Part shown: positions 46,501 to 58,983 of the stretch, in pieces
Position numbering within the stretch: position 1 is the stretch's first letter
How the letters are laid out: the number at the start of each line of letters is the position of its first letter
DNA from: Coptis chinensis
Taxonomy: Eukaryota; Streptophyta; Magnoliopsida; Ranunculales; Ranunculaceae
Direction: 5' to 3'
Length of the DNA: 64,000 nt
NCBI GenBank assembly: GCA_015680905.1
Contig: CM027377.1
Location: 8,642,501 to 8,706,500, forward strand
Notes under the pieces: model-generated
Seen by the model: only the letters and a program-made list of their open reading frames with translations
Database searches by the model: none
What the model was told of the DNA's origin: nothing
Made by a program: the position numbers and the translations under genes

Positions 46501-47525
46501 AATTTGGATGTAAGGTGTGGGATTTTGGGTTTCTAGATGAACTGGACTGTTTGCATAACATCAGACACATTGCATACATGCATGCAGCTCTTATTAGAAA
46601 TTTAATACAATAATTGTTCTTGCTAAACGTAAAATCACAATTATTAGAGTCTAGTCCTTAATTTCTTGTTTATCTCAAATCATCGATTAGATAATCAGAC
46701 AGCTCTGGGCCTCTAGTGACTATAGCTAGTTTGGTGTAATAATACATGTCACAGCACTAGTAAGTAATTGGCAATATAGCATTTGTGGGGAAACTTGATT
46801 GAGAGATTTCGAATATAAATTCAACTACGTTAATCTATTGATTCTATTCAATTGTATTTTGTCATGAATTTGATATAAAAAAACAAAGAAGTAGCTCAAA
46901 AACTGTACATTGAAACACATGGGTAACATGGGTAACGTCAAATTATTTACGAAGGGGCCAATTGAATAATAGTTGAATCAAACTCATTTCATATGAAATA
47001 AGCAAAATCTATATGAGGTTGGTACATGTTTCCAATCAAATGAAATATGTAATTCCACATGCACCAAATCGCTATTATTCTACATCTTAAGAACTTCAGT
47101 ATTCGTCCTCGACTCTGATTTCTTTTTAAAATTAAATTTTTTGATGATGGGGGGGTGGGGAGTGTGCAGACGGTGTACGTGCTGAATTCACTGTTGTCTG
47201 TTGGAATTTTATTTTCAGGGAAATCAAGTTCTAAATTTCCTTTTCATCAAGAAAATAGGTTGTATATGGCCGATGGGAAATACGTTGCTTTAGCGTGTGA
47301 ATGCTGATGAGAAATTGTTGCTGGAATATCTGTTTTATTCGAAGAACAGCTCACTAAGAAACTATCTGCCAGAAATCATTTCCTTGCAGTGGATTAAACA
47401 TCATTGGGACATCGACCGTTGTCACGTTGGTTACTCATTTCCATTTGTTGAACGAGAGTGTCATTAATCTATTTTGGTGTAGAAGTTAAATGTTTGTTCG
47501 TACTTCGTAGCTAGGTAGGTTGATC

Positions 47526-47940
47526 CAAGGCCCAAAATTTCGATATCGGTTAATATATCGGTGTACTTAAAAATCGAGATATATCTCGGATATCTCGGTT
47601 TTTTTGTGACCAGTCCAAAGTTTCTAAAATATCGGATATTTCACCGATATATCTCGGATATCTCGCCGAGCCGATATATCTCGGATATATCGGATATTTT
47701 GGAAATTTCAATATTAAATTATTAACAATTGGTCAAAAAGTCAACTGATATATATCGATTATCTCGGAAATATCGATTATATCGGCGATATAAACTTTCA
47801 TATCGGAAATTCCGATATATCTCGGAAAAAAAGGGATTCAATATTCGGTGGATATATGTCGGAAATATCGATATCGGTGTACCAATTTACCGAGATATAT
47901 CGGCGAGATATCGGATATCTCGGCGATATTTTGGGCCATG
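47526..47940. mobile_element. MITE with GGCCCAAAAT ends and GATATATCGG arrays
   Basis: Inverted ends CAAGGCCCAAAA (47526) and TTTTGGGCCATG (to 47940), flanked by the duplication GGTTGATC (47518-47525 and 47941-47948; a ninth base differs, C/T). The 415-bp interior is almost entirely short variants of CGATATATCGG and GAGATATATCTCGG, which are self-complementary. The 8-9 bp duplication suggests hAT or Mutator origin. No protein is encoded. Confidence 0.85.
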
Positions 47941-48158
47941 GGTTGATCTAATGAAGAAATGTTTACAGCTCACTTTGACTAATCAATTAATTGTCACCGA
48001 TTCCATTTAGAAATATATCGCTGGCCAAACAAGCTCATTTGAGTCGAACTTTCTGTTCATTCAATATGGCTACAAGTTGATGATCATAATTTGGTGTTTA
48101 TCGAAAAACAAAAAAATAGTCATAATTGCAATATATTGTGGGTGATTTTGGACACACC

Positions 48159-49489
48159 TAGGGGTGTAACACGGGGGGACGGGTCTAGAGAATACAAATT
48201 TAGTGGTCTCCGACGGGACGGGGCAAGTTGAAGTGTCATGTTTAGGGGGACGGGGCAAGTTGAAGTGTCATGTTTAGGGCTGTCAATGGGTTTCGATAAT
48301 CCGATAACCGACCCGAACCAAACCGATAAAAAACGGTTTGGATTTTGGTAATTTGATTTATTTTCTACCGACCCGAAACCGAACCAAACCGATAAGATAT
48401 TGGTTTGGTTTCGGGTTTATCTTCTACCGAACTGATATGAACCCGAACCGATAAGATGACATTTTAGTAATATTTATGATTAATTTTGTATATGTTTATC
48501 AATTGTGTGGTTTAAATTAATTGATTTAATTTAAGATTTAATTGATTTTATAGTTTTCGGTTCTGGTCAGTTTGGGTTCGGTTTGCAATATTTTTTACCG
48601 GTTCAATTTAGTTCGGTTTCGGGTTTCCAATATTTCTTATCGGTTCGGGTTCAAATTTTTCAAAACCCGATCCAAACCGATCCATTGACAGCCTTAGTCA
48701 TGTCTTAGTACCACCACCCAGTCTGTTAGGTCAGCTTACAGGGCGAGTTTTGGGCAGGTCATCCGGGTTGGGTGGAAATTGTCATTTTAACCCAATTTTA
48801 CACACACACACACACAAAAAAACTTTCTAATTTTGCAATTCTGCAAATAATATCTTTCCAATTCACAACGTAGAGAAAATTAATGAAATCAATCAATGAA
48901 AAATAAACAAAAATAAAAAACTATAACTTGAACCAAAAATCATATATATTTGAAAATTTGAAACTTCTTTATCGTGATTTACCATTTGTAAATTGATTAG
49001 CTTCAATGGAAAAATAAAATGAAGATAGGATGATCTATATATGGTACAAAACAATAAAATATAAACTAAAAGAATTCAAAATTAATACAATGATGAATTA
49101 TTCATCTTCTCCAAAATTCGAAAATTAAATTTGAACTCTTGATATTTGTCCAATGTTCAAACTTGAACATTTGAAATTAATGCTGAACTCATAAGTTTGT
49201 ATTCATATCTCTCAAATTCCTACAAAAGTTAAAAGAAAATATAAACAAAATACAAAAATATTAGAGTTAGAGTCTTGAAACGGTGCGGGTCAACGGGGTT
49301 AGGTCAACGGCTTATGGCACGGTGTGAGTCGGGCGGCTTGACGGGTCAGGTTTGAGCATAGAACCTACACTCATAGCCCGACCGCGTAGAAATGGTGGCG
49401 GGGCGGGGCGGGTCTATTTTCGGGTCGGTGCGGGTGAAGATCGGGTGCCCTACCGGGTGATGGGTCAACGGTTTTTTTTTACACTCCTA
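48159..49489. mobile_element. hAT-type element (1331 bp)
   Basis: Ends TAGGGGTGTAA and TTACACTCCTA are imperfect inverted repeats; the 8-bp duplication GACACACC is perfect (48151-48158 and 49490-49497). It contains a smaller hAT-type MITE and a short tandem duplication (GACGGGGCAAGTTGAAGTGT, 48219-48274), and its right part is rich in GGGTCAACGG and GGGGCGGGGCGGG motifs. No transposase is present. Confidence 0.9.
48275..48696. mobile_element. hAT-type MITE (422 bp) nested in the hAT element
   Basis: Ends TAGGGCTGTCAATGG and CCATTGACAGCCTTA. Flanks GTCATGTT (48267-48274) and GTCATGTC (48697-48704), 8 bp with one mismatch. The interior has inverted blocks of CCGACCCGAACCAAACCG and GGTTCGGTTTCGGG, giving a long foldback. 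Confidence 0.9.
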
Positions 49490-50832
49490 GACACACCCAT
49501 AAAAACACTCCCATACTCCATAACTAACACCTCAATCCAATAATCTCTTCTTTAGCAACGTTTTTCTCACCAATAAACATGCAAGCACCCACTTTTAATT
49601 TGAATCAACCATACTAAAATAAATGATGAATACCAACCTAACGAGAATGAAGGAAAAAAATTCAAAATTATTTTTTTATGAATGGGAAAACTTGTAAGAC
49701 TATTATACTTTGGATTACTATAATGAACAAATACAAATACCAAACGAAAAATGTGAGTTTGTTTGCAATATTAAGCAAAATGCAAATTTTGAGATTATTG
49801 GAGAAGAATTCAAGAACGTGCATTTTTTGTTTTTAAGGTTTTTAGACATACCCCCTCCATAACTAATGCCTCAATCCAATCTCTTATTTAGCAACGTTTC
49901 TCTCACCAATAAACATGCAAGCACCCACTTTTAATTTGAATCAACCATACCAGAGTAAATGATGAATACCAACCTAACGAGAATGAAGAAAAAAAATTCA
50001 AAATCATTTTTTTATGAATAGGAAAACTCGTAAGACTATTATACTTTGGATTACTATAATGAACAAATACAAATACCAAACGAAAAATGTGAGTTTGTTT
50101 GCAATATTAAGCAAAATGCAAATTTTAAGAGTATTGGAGAAGAATTCAAGAGCGCGCATTTTTTTGTTTTTAGGGTTTTTTAGACATATCCCCCCACTCT
50201 AATCTTCTTTAGATATGTCCCCTCCATTTTAACGCCTTCATGCCGGTCAACAAGGTTTGATTGTTAGTCTAGGTTTTTTATTTTCTTCTGATAAAAAAAA
50301 TTACAATTATCTAAAACTCCCATGAAAAATACCGAATATGCTCTCTAACCCTATCACAGCAATTGCCACATGGGTTTATCTGAACCATAGATCGCTTATA
50401 ATTCAATGGCCATGAAATACATGCAAAAGACACTAGATGAACAAGTTTCAAGTTAGTTATTTTATCTATCTTCCATAACCAATTATTTTCTTTATCTAAA
50501 TCCTATAGCTTTCTTCAAAACAATCGTTCGCAAGGTTTTGTTTGTGAAGAACGAAAGATTAAAGTTTGGAAGACTAGTTGAGCAATAAGAAAGGTAAGAA
50601 TGTTTACGGTTTTGTTTGTAAACTTAGTTGAACTGGAAATTCATTATCAAAGTCATTTTTTGTAAAACTTGTGAAGATTTTAGTTGTTCTTGCTTGTAAC
50701 ATACTATAACGAAGTTCTCATCTTTACAGCTACTGAATAGTCATGGATGTTAAAAAGTTTTAAAGTTGTTATATTTATAGTGATTTTATATTGATTATTT
50801 AATTTCTCAAATAATTTGTTCTTAGGTAGCCA

Positions 50833-51683
50833 TGGATGTTAAAAACTTGAAGGTTCACTATGGAGATGAGGGTTCATTTACAGATATACTTGGTGTTGAT
50901 GGTGATCGTTATAGTTTGATAGATTTGAAAGATGGATGTTAAAAACTTGAAGGTTCACTATGGAGATGATGGTTCATTTAAAAATATACTTGGTGTTGAT
51001 GGTGATCATTATAGTTTGATAGATTTGAAAGACGATGTTTCAAAAAAAATTGGAATGCTTGCTCTTGATATGCATGTTGCTTGGTTGCATAGTGGTGAGA
51101 AAAAAGATATGTATACTGACAGTGACTATTTGGAAATGTGGGCTAATATTGAAACCAATGAGAAGGGCTTTACTCATTTGTTTGTTGTTCTCGATGGTGT
51201 GGAAATTGTTGAACCAGCTCCAACACCTTCAGAAATAGTTGACTTACAACTTACTCCGGTAATGTGGATGCTAGCAAAAAGTCGACCAAAAGGGGAGGTG
51301 CTTGGAGACTCCCCAAAGAAGATTTGGATGAGCTACCTCGATTAGTTCTAACTGTAGAAAAAGTGGACGAGGTGATTCCAATTACTGATGGTAACACTAT
51401 CGACATCGACAACATTAGCCCAGAGGAAGAATATCATAGTGCTAGGTCTAACAGTGAGGATGAAAAATTTCTTCTACCATCAACAAATGAGTTCGCAAAC
51501 TTTGCAAGAAAGATAGACAATCTTTATGATAAGGATGATAATGATTCTAGACAAACCAGTGACACTAATGAACAGGTAGAACTAGTTCTTGAAGTAGGCA
51601 TGGAGTGGCCGACTATTCAAGAGTGTAGGAGGTACTTAGCAAAGTATTGTATTATTGATAAGTGCTCAAAAAGTGTTATTTAA
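50833..51683 (+). pseudogene. MuDR-type transposase N-terminus (PB1-like region)
   Basis: Starts MDVKNLKVHYGDEGSF, an N-terminal PB1-like region seen in plant MuDR transposases, with SLIDLKDDVSKKIGML and LEMWANIETNEKGFTHLFVV. The first 98 bp are tandemly duplicated (50833-50930 and 50931 on), breaking the frame. A second shift near 51255 leads to KKSTKRGGAWRLPKEDLDEL, an acidic linker and VGMEWPTIQECRRYLAKY, the usual MuDR domain start. Coding stops where an Athila-like LTR begins (about 51674). The zinc and DDE domains are absent. Confidence 0.6.
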
Positions 51684-53250
51684 CCCTCGATTATGCCTCT
51701 TGTTTAGCCATTAGAGTGGACTAATAGTGTTTATAAGTTATGTTTTATAATTCTACAGGTGAAAGAGAGAGTTTTGTGGAATATTAGAGAAAAATGGGTA
51801 AAACGGAGCAATTCGGAGCATTAAGGATCACATGGGAATCCCGTGGACAATCATGGAGAAGGCCAAGAAATTATAGCTATTAAAGATACGACTTGGACCT
51901 ATTTTAAAGCTTATTTGGAATCCCAAGGCCAAAGGATTCGTTGCCTGGACCAAAGCCCGCAAAAGATGATAGAAGGATAGAGCAGAAGAGACAAAATAGG
52001 CTTACGCATCTGGGATGAATGGATCGAGCGTCCAGACACATTGATCACGTCTGAGACGCATGAATAGTGTGTCCAGACGAATGGATCGACACTGTAGCCA
52101 ATTTCTTCTCAGTTTTGGGGACGAAGTTGGATTCTGAAAGAAGTCTATTTGTATTAGGAAACAAATGACGGTTTGGAATGCTTCTAGAGCTCATTGTAAT
52201 CTCTATAAATAGAGGACCTAAGTGCCTCATGTAATTTGCCAATTCACTTATATTCTTGTCTCCAGAACTTGAGGCAGAGAGAGACTAATAATAAAAGATC
52301 GGTTTTAACTAGCTGAGTCTTAATAAATTAATCTTTCTAGTCTTATGTTCTTCGACTCTTCTTCTTCTCGTTCTTCGTGTTCTTCCTTCTATATGGAAAG
52401 CTAATCTTCTCCTTCAAGGGAGGAGATGAAGCCAGTGCTTAAGGTTTAATGATTCTTTTGGTTCATGGTGTTCTTCAATCAGGTTAGTTTTTTATGTTTT
52501 TAGTTATTAGTTCCATTGCCTACACCAGGGGATGGAAGTATAGAATAGGGTTTATGTTTTGCAATATTAATATCATGCTAGTGTTCTTTACTTTTCTTCT
52601 AGTAGTATAGTTCTTTAGAGTTAAGAAAGTATTCTTTGTGTTGCCTTAGAAGGGGTAGCTCAGGGAGTGGCTGCCTAGGGGAAGTATTCTTTTGTGTTTG
52701 CCTTAAAGTGGTGATTCATTGAATGGCACCTATTAGGAAGTACTCCTTGATGTTGCTCTCGGTAATACATTGAATGGCTGCCCGAGCTTACATAAAAGGA
52801 AAGAAAATATTAATAGCATAAACATAGGAACAACCTTAAGTAGAGTTAATTATTAATGATGTTTCGTCTAAGAGGGCATCGGCACTCGCTCGATTGCCTA
52901 ATTGTAGTCTACTTGTAAGAACAACCATAAAGCAAAATGTCATAAATTAAAAGTATTGGTGGATTCTAATCTCTTGAATTCCCTCTCTTATAAATTCTCA
53001 ATAGTTTAGTTTTAGTTAATTTAGTTTAGTTTTAGCATTATAATCTAAAATCTCTACAATCATAGTTTTTAATCCCTTAAACCCCCTTTCCAGTCCTGTT
53101 CTTCACATAACATACACTTAAAAGTGGAACGATACCTTACTCATCCTTTACTTATTGAGTGATAATTAGGTTTTGATAAGCTTCTATTTGTTCAACGACC
53201 ATCATCCATCTACATTATCTATATCATCTATCTCATCTACACACACAAAA
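51674..53250 (+). repeat. 5' LTR of the Athila-like element
   Basis: Begins TGTTATTTAACCCTCG at 51674; contains a palindromic TATA box CTCTATAAATAGAG (52201-52214), AATAATAAAAG as a possible polyadenylation signal (52287) and the GAATGGATCGAGCGTCCAGA motif. The 3' end is placed near 53250, before the primer site; no partner LTR is available to fix it. Confidence 0.6.
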
Positions 53251-53264
53251 AGAGGCTGGTCAAA

Positions 53265-53279
53265 TGGCGCCGCTGCCGG
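53265..53279 (+). promoter_or_regulatory. Primer binding site, Athila type
   Basis: TGGCGCCGCTGCCGG differs by one base from the TGGCGCCGTTGCCGG primer site typical of Athila/Tat gypsy elements. Confidence 0.85.
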
Positions 53280-53656
53280 TTTAAGTTATTTATGTTTAAC
53301 GTTTTCTTTCAAGATCAGAAGTTTGGATCTTGAGGCAATTTTAGCCGCATCATCCATCCTTTTGAGAAAAAGAGAAGCTTGAAGGACATCTCAAAGACAA
53401 GATCTACCATCCAGGTTAATCGAGTCTTCATTCTTTTTATTGCTTTCTTAGTATAGTTGCATCGTAGTTTAATTTTATTGCTTTCTAGTATAATTACATT
53501 TAGGACATTTTCAACGATTGAAGTTGTAAGCCAACACAGCGAAACATCAAACTCTAGTGTTTCTTGTCTGAATCTTGACAAACGGACTATCGTCTGTGGG
53601 CAGTGGTACTTACGCAATCCAAGTGATTCACCATAACCCTAGAAGAGACAGCTTTA

Positions 53657-54160
53657 GACAACGGGCGAGATACTAGCTGCAAAGCCCAACCCAGTTGAAG
53701 GAAAGTAGTTTTACATTATATTTTAGTATAACTTAGAATAATTGCATACTATTCAAGCATAGTAAGATAGTTTTTTGCTATTTTCGCATAACATTTTCTA
53801 ATGTATTTCCTGTCGTCCATATCATCGTCCGGTAAGAACACAATAGTGGACAAGGTTCAACAACCGACTCACAAGAATACTAGACGAGATTGTTACAATG
53901 GCCACACGGACAACGGGCGAGATACTAGCTGCAAAGCCCAACCCAGTTGAAGGAAAGTAGTTTTACATTATATTTTAGTATAACTTAGAATAATTGCATA
54001 CTATTCAAGCATAGTAGGATAGTTTTTTGCCATTTTCGCATAACATTTTCTAGTGTATTCCCCGTCGTCCATATCATCGTCCGGTAAGAACACAACAGTG
54101 GGCAAGGTTCAACAACCGACTCACAAGAATACTAGACGAGATTGATACAATGGCCACACG
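53657..54160 (+). repeat. 252-bp tandem duplication spanning the gag start
   Basis: Unit 1 (53657-53908) and unit 2 (from 53909) are nearly identical, each beginning GACAACGGGCGAGATACTAG and ending with the gag start ATGGCCACACG. The first start codon (53898) runs into the second leader; the second (54150) opens gag. Confidence 0.9.
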
Positions 54161-55864
54161 CAATGATGGAGGTGTTTTGGACACCAATAATCCTGAAGCT
54201 ATCCCACCCATGCAAGCACAACAGAGGAAGAAGCTGAGTGATTTCTATTCACCAATCATTGGAGACCCACCCAGTAGTATTGTTTTTCCAGAGACAGAAG
54301 CTAACCAGTTTGAACTTAGAGCATCATTAATCTCTATGCTTCCAAAGTTCAATGGTTCAGACAATGTTCAGCCTTATGTTCACATGAACAAATTTATATC
54401 AGTCCTCAGAACTTTCAAGAACCAGAATATCAGGGATGAGAGTATCAAGTTAATTCTTTTTCCACTCTCACCGAAGGTAAAGCATCCAATGGTTAACTGC
54501 ACACCGATCAATTCAATCAACAACCGGGAGAAGTTGAGAACAAAGTTTATGAACAAGTTCTACTCACCCTAGAAAAACAGATGCCATGCAGACAAGCCAT
54601 CATCAATTTCAAAGGGAAGGTGGTCAAGAATATCATCAAAGTGGGAGAAATTCAATAATCTGCTAGTCTCATGTCCACATCATGGTTATGATAAGAGCAC
54701 ACACCGCTCAAATTTTCTTTTCGAGGACTTTCTACTATGAACAAGCGGATGATACTGATCAATGCATCAAGGTAAGTTTACATCATGGATGGAGAGGAAG
54801 CCTACAACTTTCTCAAGAATTTAGATGAAGACACTTTCAATGGAGTACTAGCAATGAGGACGTAGCTAGAGTGGAGGGGGTGCCGAAGCAATTTGGCAAC
54901 CAAATTCAAGAAGACCCAAATCAAGCGATGATATCAATTATGGCAAGCCTATCAACAGGACTTGAAACTCTGAACAAGAAGTTTGATCAGTTCTCCATGA
55001 ATCCTCCAAAAGCAAACAATTTCCAAGCTAAACCTCAGCCAGCCAAGCCTTGTTATGCCATTTGTGAGCTATGTTCTGATGAAGGACACACCACTGAAGA
55101 GTGTTCGTACTATCTAGATACTAATGCAGAGGCATGTAATATCAACTCTTTAGGAAGAAATAACCAGTTCAATCAGGGATAGAATTATTGGAAGCCACAA
55201 AATACAAATCAGAGGAATTTCCCTCCAGGATTCCAAAATCGACCAAATCGATGCGAATAACCGATATCAATTCCAAAACCGCCAGCAACCATACAGAAAT
55301 CTATAGTCATACCAGAACCAGCAATACCAAGCCAACACAAATAGAAAGTTAGTACCAGATCTTATGAGTGGATATATTGCCCCTACGCCTTAGTCGAGCA
55401 AAGCAGTTATCCCACATTTGGAAGAAGCTATCACCACCATTGTCAATGAGCTGAAACAGACAAATCAAATAACCCAGAAGTTGGAGAGCAACTTTAGTGT
55501 CATTCAAGGCCAGATAGGGCAAATCGCTGCCGCCTTGACGGAAAGATCGAAAGGAGCATTACCAAGCCAACTGGAGCCAAATCCGAAAGGAAGAGGTGTC
55601 CTGCAGGTGGATAACCTGGAGATTACTCAGTCGAATGACCAAGTTAATGTTGTCACCACTCTGAGGTCAGGTAAGAAAGTTGATAACAAGATTGTCTATG
55701 AACCAGGAAAAGATTCTGCGGAGCCTGAGGTAACTTATGTTCCCACCATCCCACCCAGTTCTAACATTCTAGATATATCTAGTGTTGTGCCACCCACTGA
55801 AGTAACTGTTGAGAGAGAAGCTGAGGGAACTATTGTGGAAGTAAGTAAGAAGAAGCCATTATGA
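54150..55864 (+). pseudogene. Athila-like gag
   Basis: Begins MATRNDGGVLDTNN, then FELRASLISMLPKFNGSDN and YVHMNKFISVLR, the Athila gag signature. After frame changes near 54570 a WEKFNNLLVSCPHHG segment and later LCSDEGHTTEEC (about 55065-55105), a CX2CX4HX4C zinc knuckle, follow. The segment 55418-55864 is the gag-protease linker with coiled-coil-like VNELKQTNQITQKLESNF. Several stops separate the pieces. Confidence 0.85.
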
Positions 55865-57790
55865 GTGACTCCACCTGTCACTCCACTATTTGTTACCAAG
55901 CCAACCAAAGCCGAAAGAAGAGAACCGATATTGAAGAATCCGCCAGTACCGTTTCCTTCGAAACTAGTGAATACCAGGAAGGATGACCAATACAAGGAGA
56001 TTTGCGATGTATTTCAGAATTTGCATATTAATATCCCATTTCTGACCGCCATCAAGCAAGTTCCCTTGTATGCCAAGTTCGTGAAAGATCTAGTGAAGAA
56101 GAAGACCAACATTTTGAAAGAAGCTTTTATCACTCAAAGATGTTCATCATACCTACAGAATCTAGCGGTTGTGAAACTGAAAGATCCTAGAAGTCCAACT
56201 GTTACATGCAAAATTAGAGATTCTTTGGAGGAGCAAGCTTTATTAGATTTGGGTGCCAGTGTGAATCTTCTACCATATTTCGTTTACAAGAAATTGGGCT
56301 TGAAGGATCTAAAACCGACTGATGTTACTTTACAGTTGGCAGATAGATCAGTGAAGATACCTAGAGGACTCATTGAAGACGTCATAGTCAAGATCGAAGA
56401 TTTCTATTATCTGGTTGATTTCATAGTACTAGACACAGAACCTACATCTGGTAGGCAGATACCAATCATTCTAGACAGACCATTCTTGGCCACTGCAAAT
56501 GCACTCATCAAATGTCGAAACAGTAATATGACGTTATCCTTTGGTAATATGAAAGTCGAGACCAATGTTTTCCATATGTTACAACAACCACAGGAGGTGT
56601 GTGTTGTGAACGAGGTATGCATGATTGAAGCGTTAGCACAGGATTATCTGACTCATTCATATCCTGCTGACGAGTTGTTGAAAGCTCTGACAGACTCAGA
56701 CTATGAGGAACTTAGTGTTGAGGCAATCAATGCGATTTTGGATTCATCACCTATCATGGATGACAGCAAGTTCAGAGAAAAGTTTGAATCACCTATGCCT
56801 GATGGACCATCTAAAGAGTTTAAGAAGGAGCCACCTAAGCTAGAATTGAAGCCTTTGCCGTCTACACTCAAGTATGTTTTCTTGGGAGATTTGGGAACCT
56901 ACCCAGTAGTCATTGCATCAGATTTGACTGAGGAGCAGGAATCCAGGTTAGTAGCACTTCTAAAGGAATACAAGCCAGTCATAGGTTGGACAATTGATGA
57001 TATCAAGGGGATCAACCCTATGATAGTTCAACATAAGATTCATTTGGAAGAAGATTTCAAAACTTCTAAGCAACCACAGAGGAGGCTTAATCCAAAGATG
57101 AAGGAAGTAGTTCGAGAAGAGGTCATCAAACTCCTTGACGCTGGCATTATCTACCTTATTTCTGATAGTCAATGGGTTAGTCCAGTTCAAGTTGTGTCGA
57201 AGAAGTCCGGAACCACAGTGATCGAGAACGAGAACAATGAGTTGATTACAACCAGGATTCAGACTGGATGGAGAGTTTGTATCGATTACAGGAAATTGAA
57301 TAACGCATCAAGGAAAGATCATTTTCCATTGCCTTTCATCGATCAGATGTTAGAAAGATTAGCTGGACAAGCTTATTACTGCTTTCTTGATGATTACTCA
57401 GGATACTTTCAGATCTATATTCACCCTAAGGACCAAGAGAAGACCACATTCACATGTCCTTTTGAGGATTGTCTGCATCATCTCTCCTTAGTCCTTAAAC
57501 GTTGTTGCGATACCAACTTAGTTCTAAACTAGGAAAAGTGTCACTTCATGGTAAAGGAAGGGATAGTGCTGGGTCACCAAGTTTCAAAGGAAGGAATTCT
57601 AGTAGATCGAGCGAAAATGTCTATAGGAAGTAAGCATGTTGTCGAAAGATCAGTTTTGAGATGGAAACCTAAGTATTCCCCACCTGTTAGTTTATGGGAT
57701 TTACTCCCTGTTGACCTTCAAAGGAAGATTATTTCTATGGCTCGTGTAGGGTCGGTAAAAGTCCATTTGCACATAAGAGGAGAGTGCGTA
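55865..57790 (+). pseudogene. Athila-like protease and partial reverse transcriptase
   Basis: One long open frame (55865-57532). Protease has QALLDLGASVNLLPY (family D-[LS]-GA site) and PIILDRPFLATANALI. Reverse transcriptase has ITSDSQWVSPVQ-like sequence (here ISDSQWVSPVQVV), GWRVCIDYRKLN, LPFIDQMLERLAG and FLDDYSGYFQI, then TCPF joined directly to EDCLHHLSLVLKRC. The family has about 50 residues between these, including the catalytic F/YxDD box, so the enzyme is dead by an internal deletion near 57465. After a stop, EKCHFMVKEGIVLGHQVS (57533-57610) continues and then homology ends. Confidence 0.9.
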
Positions 57791-58983
57791 AGCTAGGTTC
57801 GCGATAAAGAATTGTCATTCAAAACTTGTCCCGGGTTACGACCATTAAGAGAAAATTGTTAGTACAAGGTATACTTTTGTCAATCACATCTTTGAGAGAG
57901 ATCGGAAGAGAATTCCTACAAAGTGGAACCTAGTGCGTGGGAATACTAGTCTTGAGGATCTGACTATAAAGGACTCAAAAGTCTTGAGAGTCTGACTTTA
58001 AAATACTCACATTACGACTTGGGGATCTGACGTAAAAAGACCTAAAAATTTGTTTCTTGAACTAATTCTGATATTTGGCATCAATGGTAATATCCTACCT
58101 TTTTCTCATCCATTTCATTTACTTCTTTATACATTGAAGTCAATGCATGCATAAGTAGGGGGAGGGTGTACTTGAGAAATGAATTTCGAAAATTAGTTTT
58201 CAAAAACAAAAATATTTTTGTTTCTATATCAATAATATGAGAAAAATGAATTTTAATGATGAGTCTGGGATATATATTCTATACTGCTTAGTGTTGAGTT
58301 TGATAGATAGTTGATATTATTGATTTCATTACCGTTTAGACTATTTATTATGCTCGGACATAGTTCTTGTTGATAGAATTCTTTATCAAGGCACCACCAC
58401 CATAATACTTGGTCAGTTTTGTGTATTTTTGCTAGAAGAGAGATTTAAACCCCTAGTAAACTGGAAATAGAATTTTTTTGACTTAGCCCGTAAGACTTGA
58501 GCTTTATACCCATTCTTTGGAGAGTTCATACGAAAAATCCGAGTCTTAGTGACTCAACATCTTTTAGTTCTTTATGTCGTTGTAATATAGTCTCATTATT
58601 TGTTGATTTGGTTAATCACGAAGTGACATCAACTGGGGAGATAGCCATTAGGTCTTGTAGTCTATTCGAAACAAAGTATCATACTAATAAGTCAAGTAGT
58701 GAACCCATTCAGCCTTTATCCCACCTAGTAGGACCATCATGTTAAACCCTTTTGAGCCTTACAATAAACCATTTTCTTTCATAAAACTCTTTACCCTTTA
58801 CCCAACTCCAGACAAGGAGTATAGCCAAAATCTTTATCAGTCATACCCATATGTTTCTGAGAATACGAGGGGTACAAAGAGGAAGAAATAGCACAAAAGG
58901 AAGATTACAAAGAAATACCAGAGAGATACAATGAAGACCATCATTCTATTCTAAGTGAAAGAAGCTAGTGGAAAACAAGCATA
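57791..58983. other. Non-coding tail of the Athila-like element and spacer
   Basis: No gene. It holds the polypurine tract at 58158-58166. Athila elements normally carry a long non-coding region here. The open frame at 58497-58745 is not recognisable. Confidence 0.5.

Larger units (their letters stand above)
48140..50215 (+). mobile_element. MULE terminal fragment, tandemly duplicated
   Basis: GGGTGATTTTGGACACACC (48140-48158), split by a hAT element, resumes at 49498 with CATAAAAACACTCCCATAC: the same end as the MULE at 27184. The following transposase-exon region (AATAAACATGCAAGCACCCA, GACTATTATACTTTGGATTA) is present twice, at about 49521-49850 and 49855-50195, and both correspond to 27416-27640 of the other MULE. 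Frames are broken. No right terminus was found. Confidence 0.75.
51674..58200 (+). mobile_element. Ty3/gypsy Athila-like retrotransposon, 3' truncated
   Basis: Plus-strand order: LTR (about 51674-53250), primer site, gag, protease, partial reverse transcriptase, then a long non-coding stretch with the polypurine tract GGGGGAGGG (58158-58166). RNase H, integrase and the 3' LTR are missing. It was inserted into the MuDR-type transposase fragment. The right boundary is uncertain; the CACTA terminus at 58984 sets an outer limit. Confidence 0.8.

Noticed and set aside
48070-49543. GC-rich open frames in the hAT element
   Set aside because: Produced by repeated GGGTCGGG-type motifs in non-coding arms of the element.
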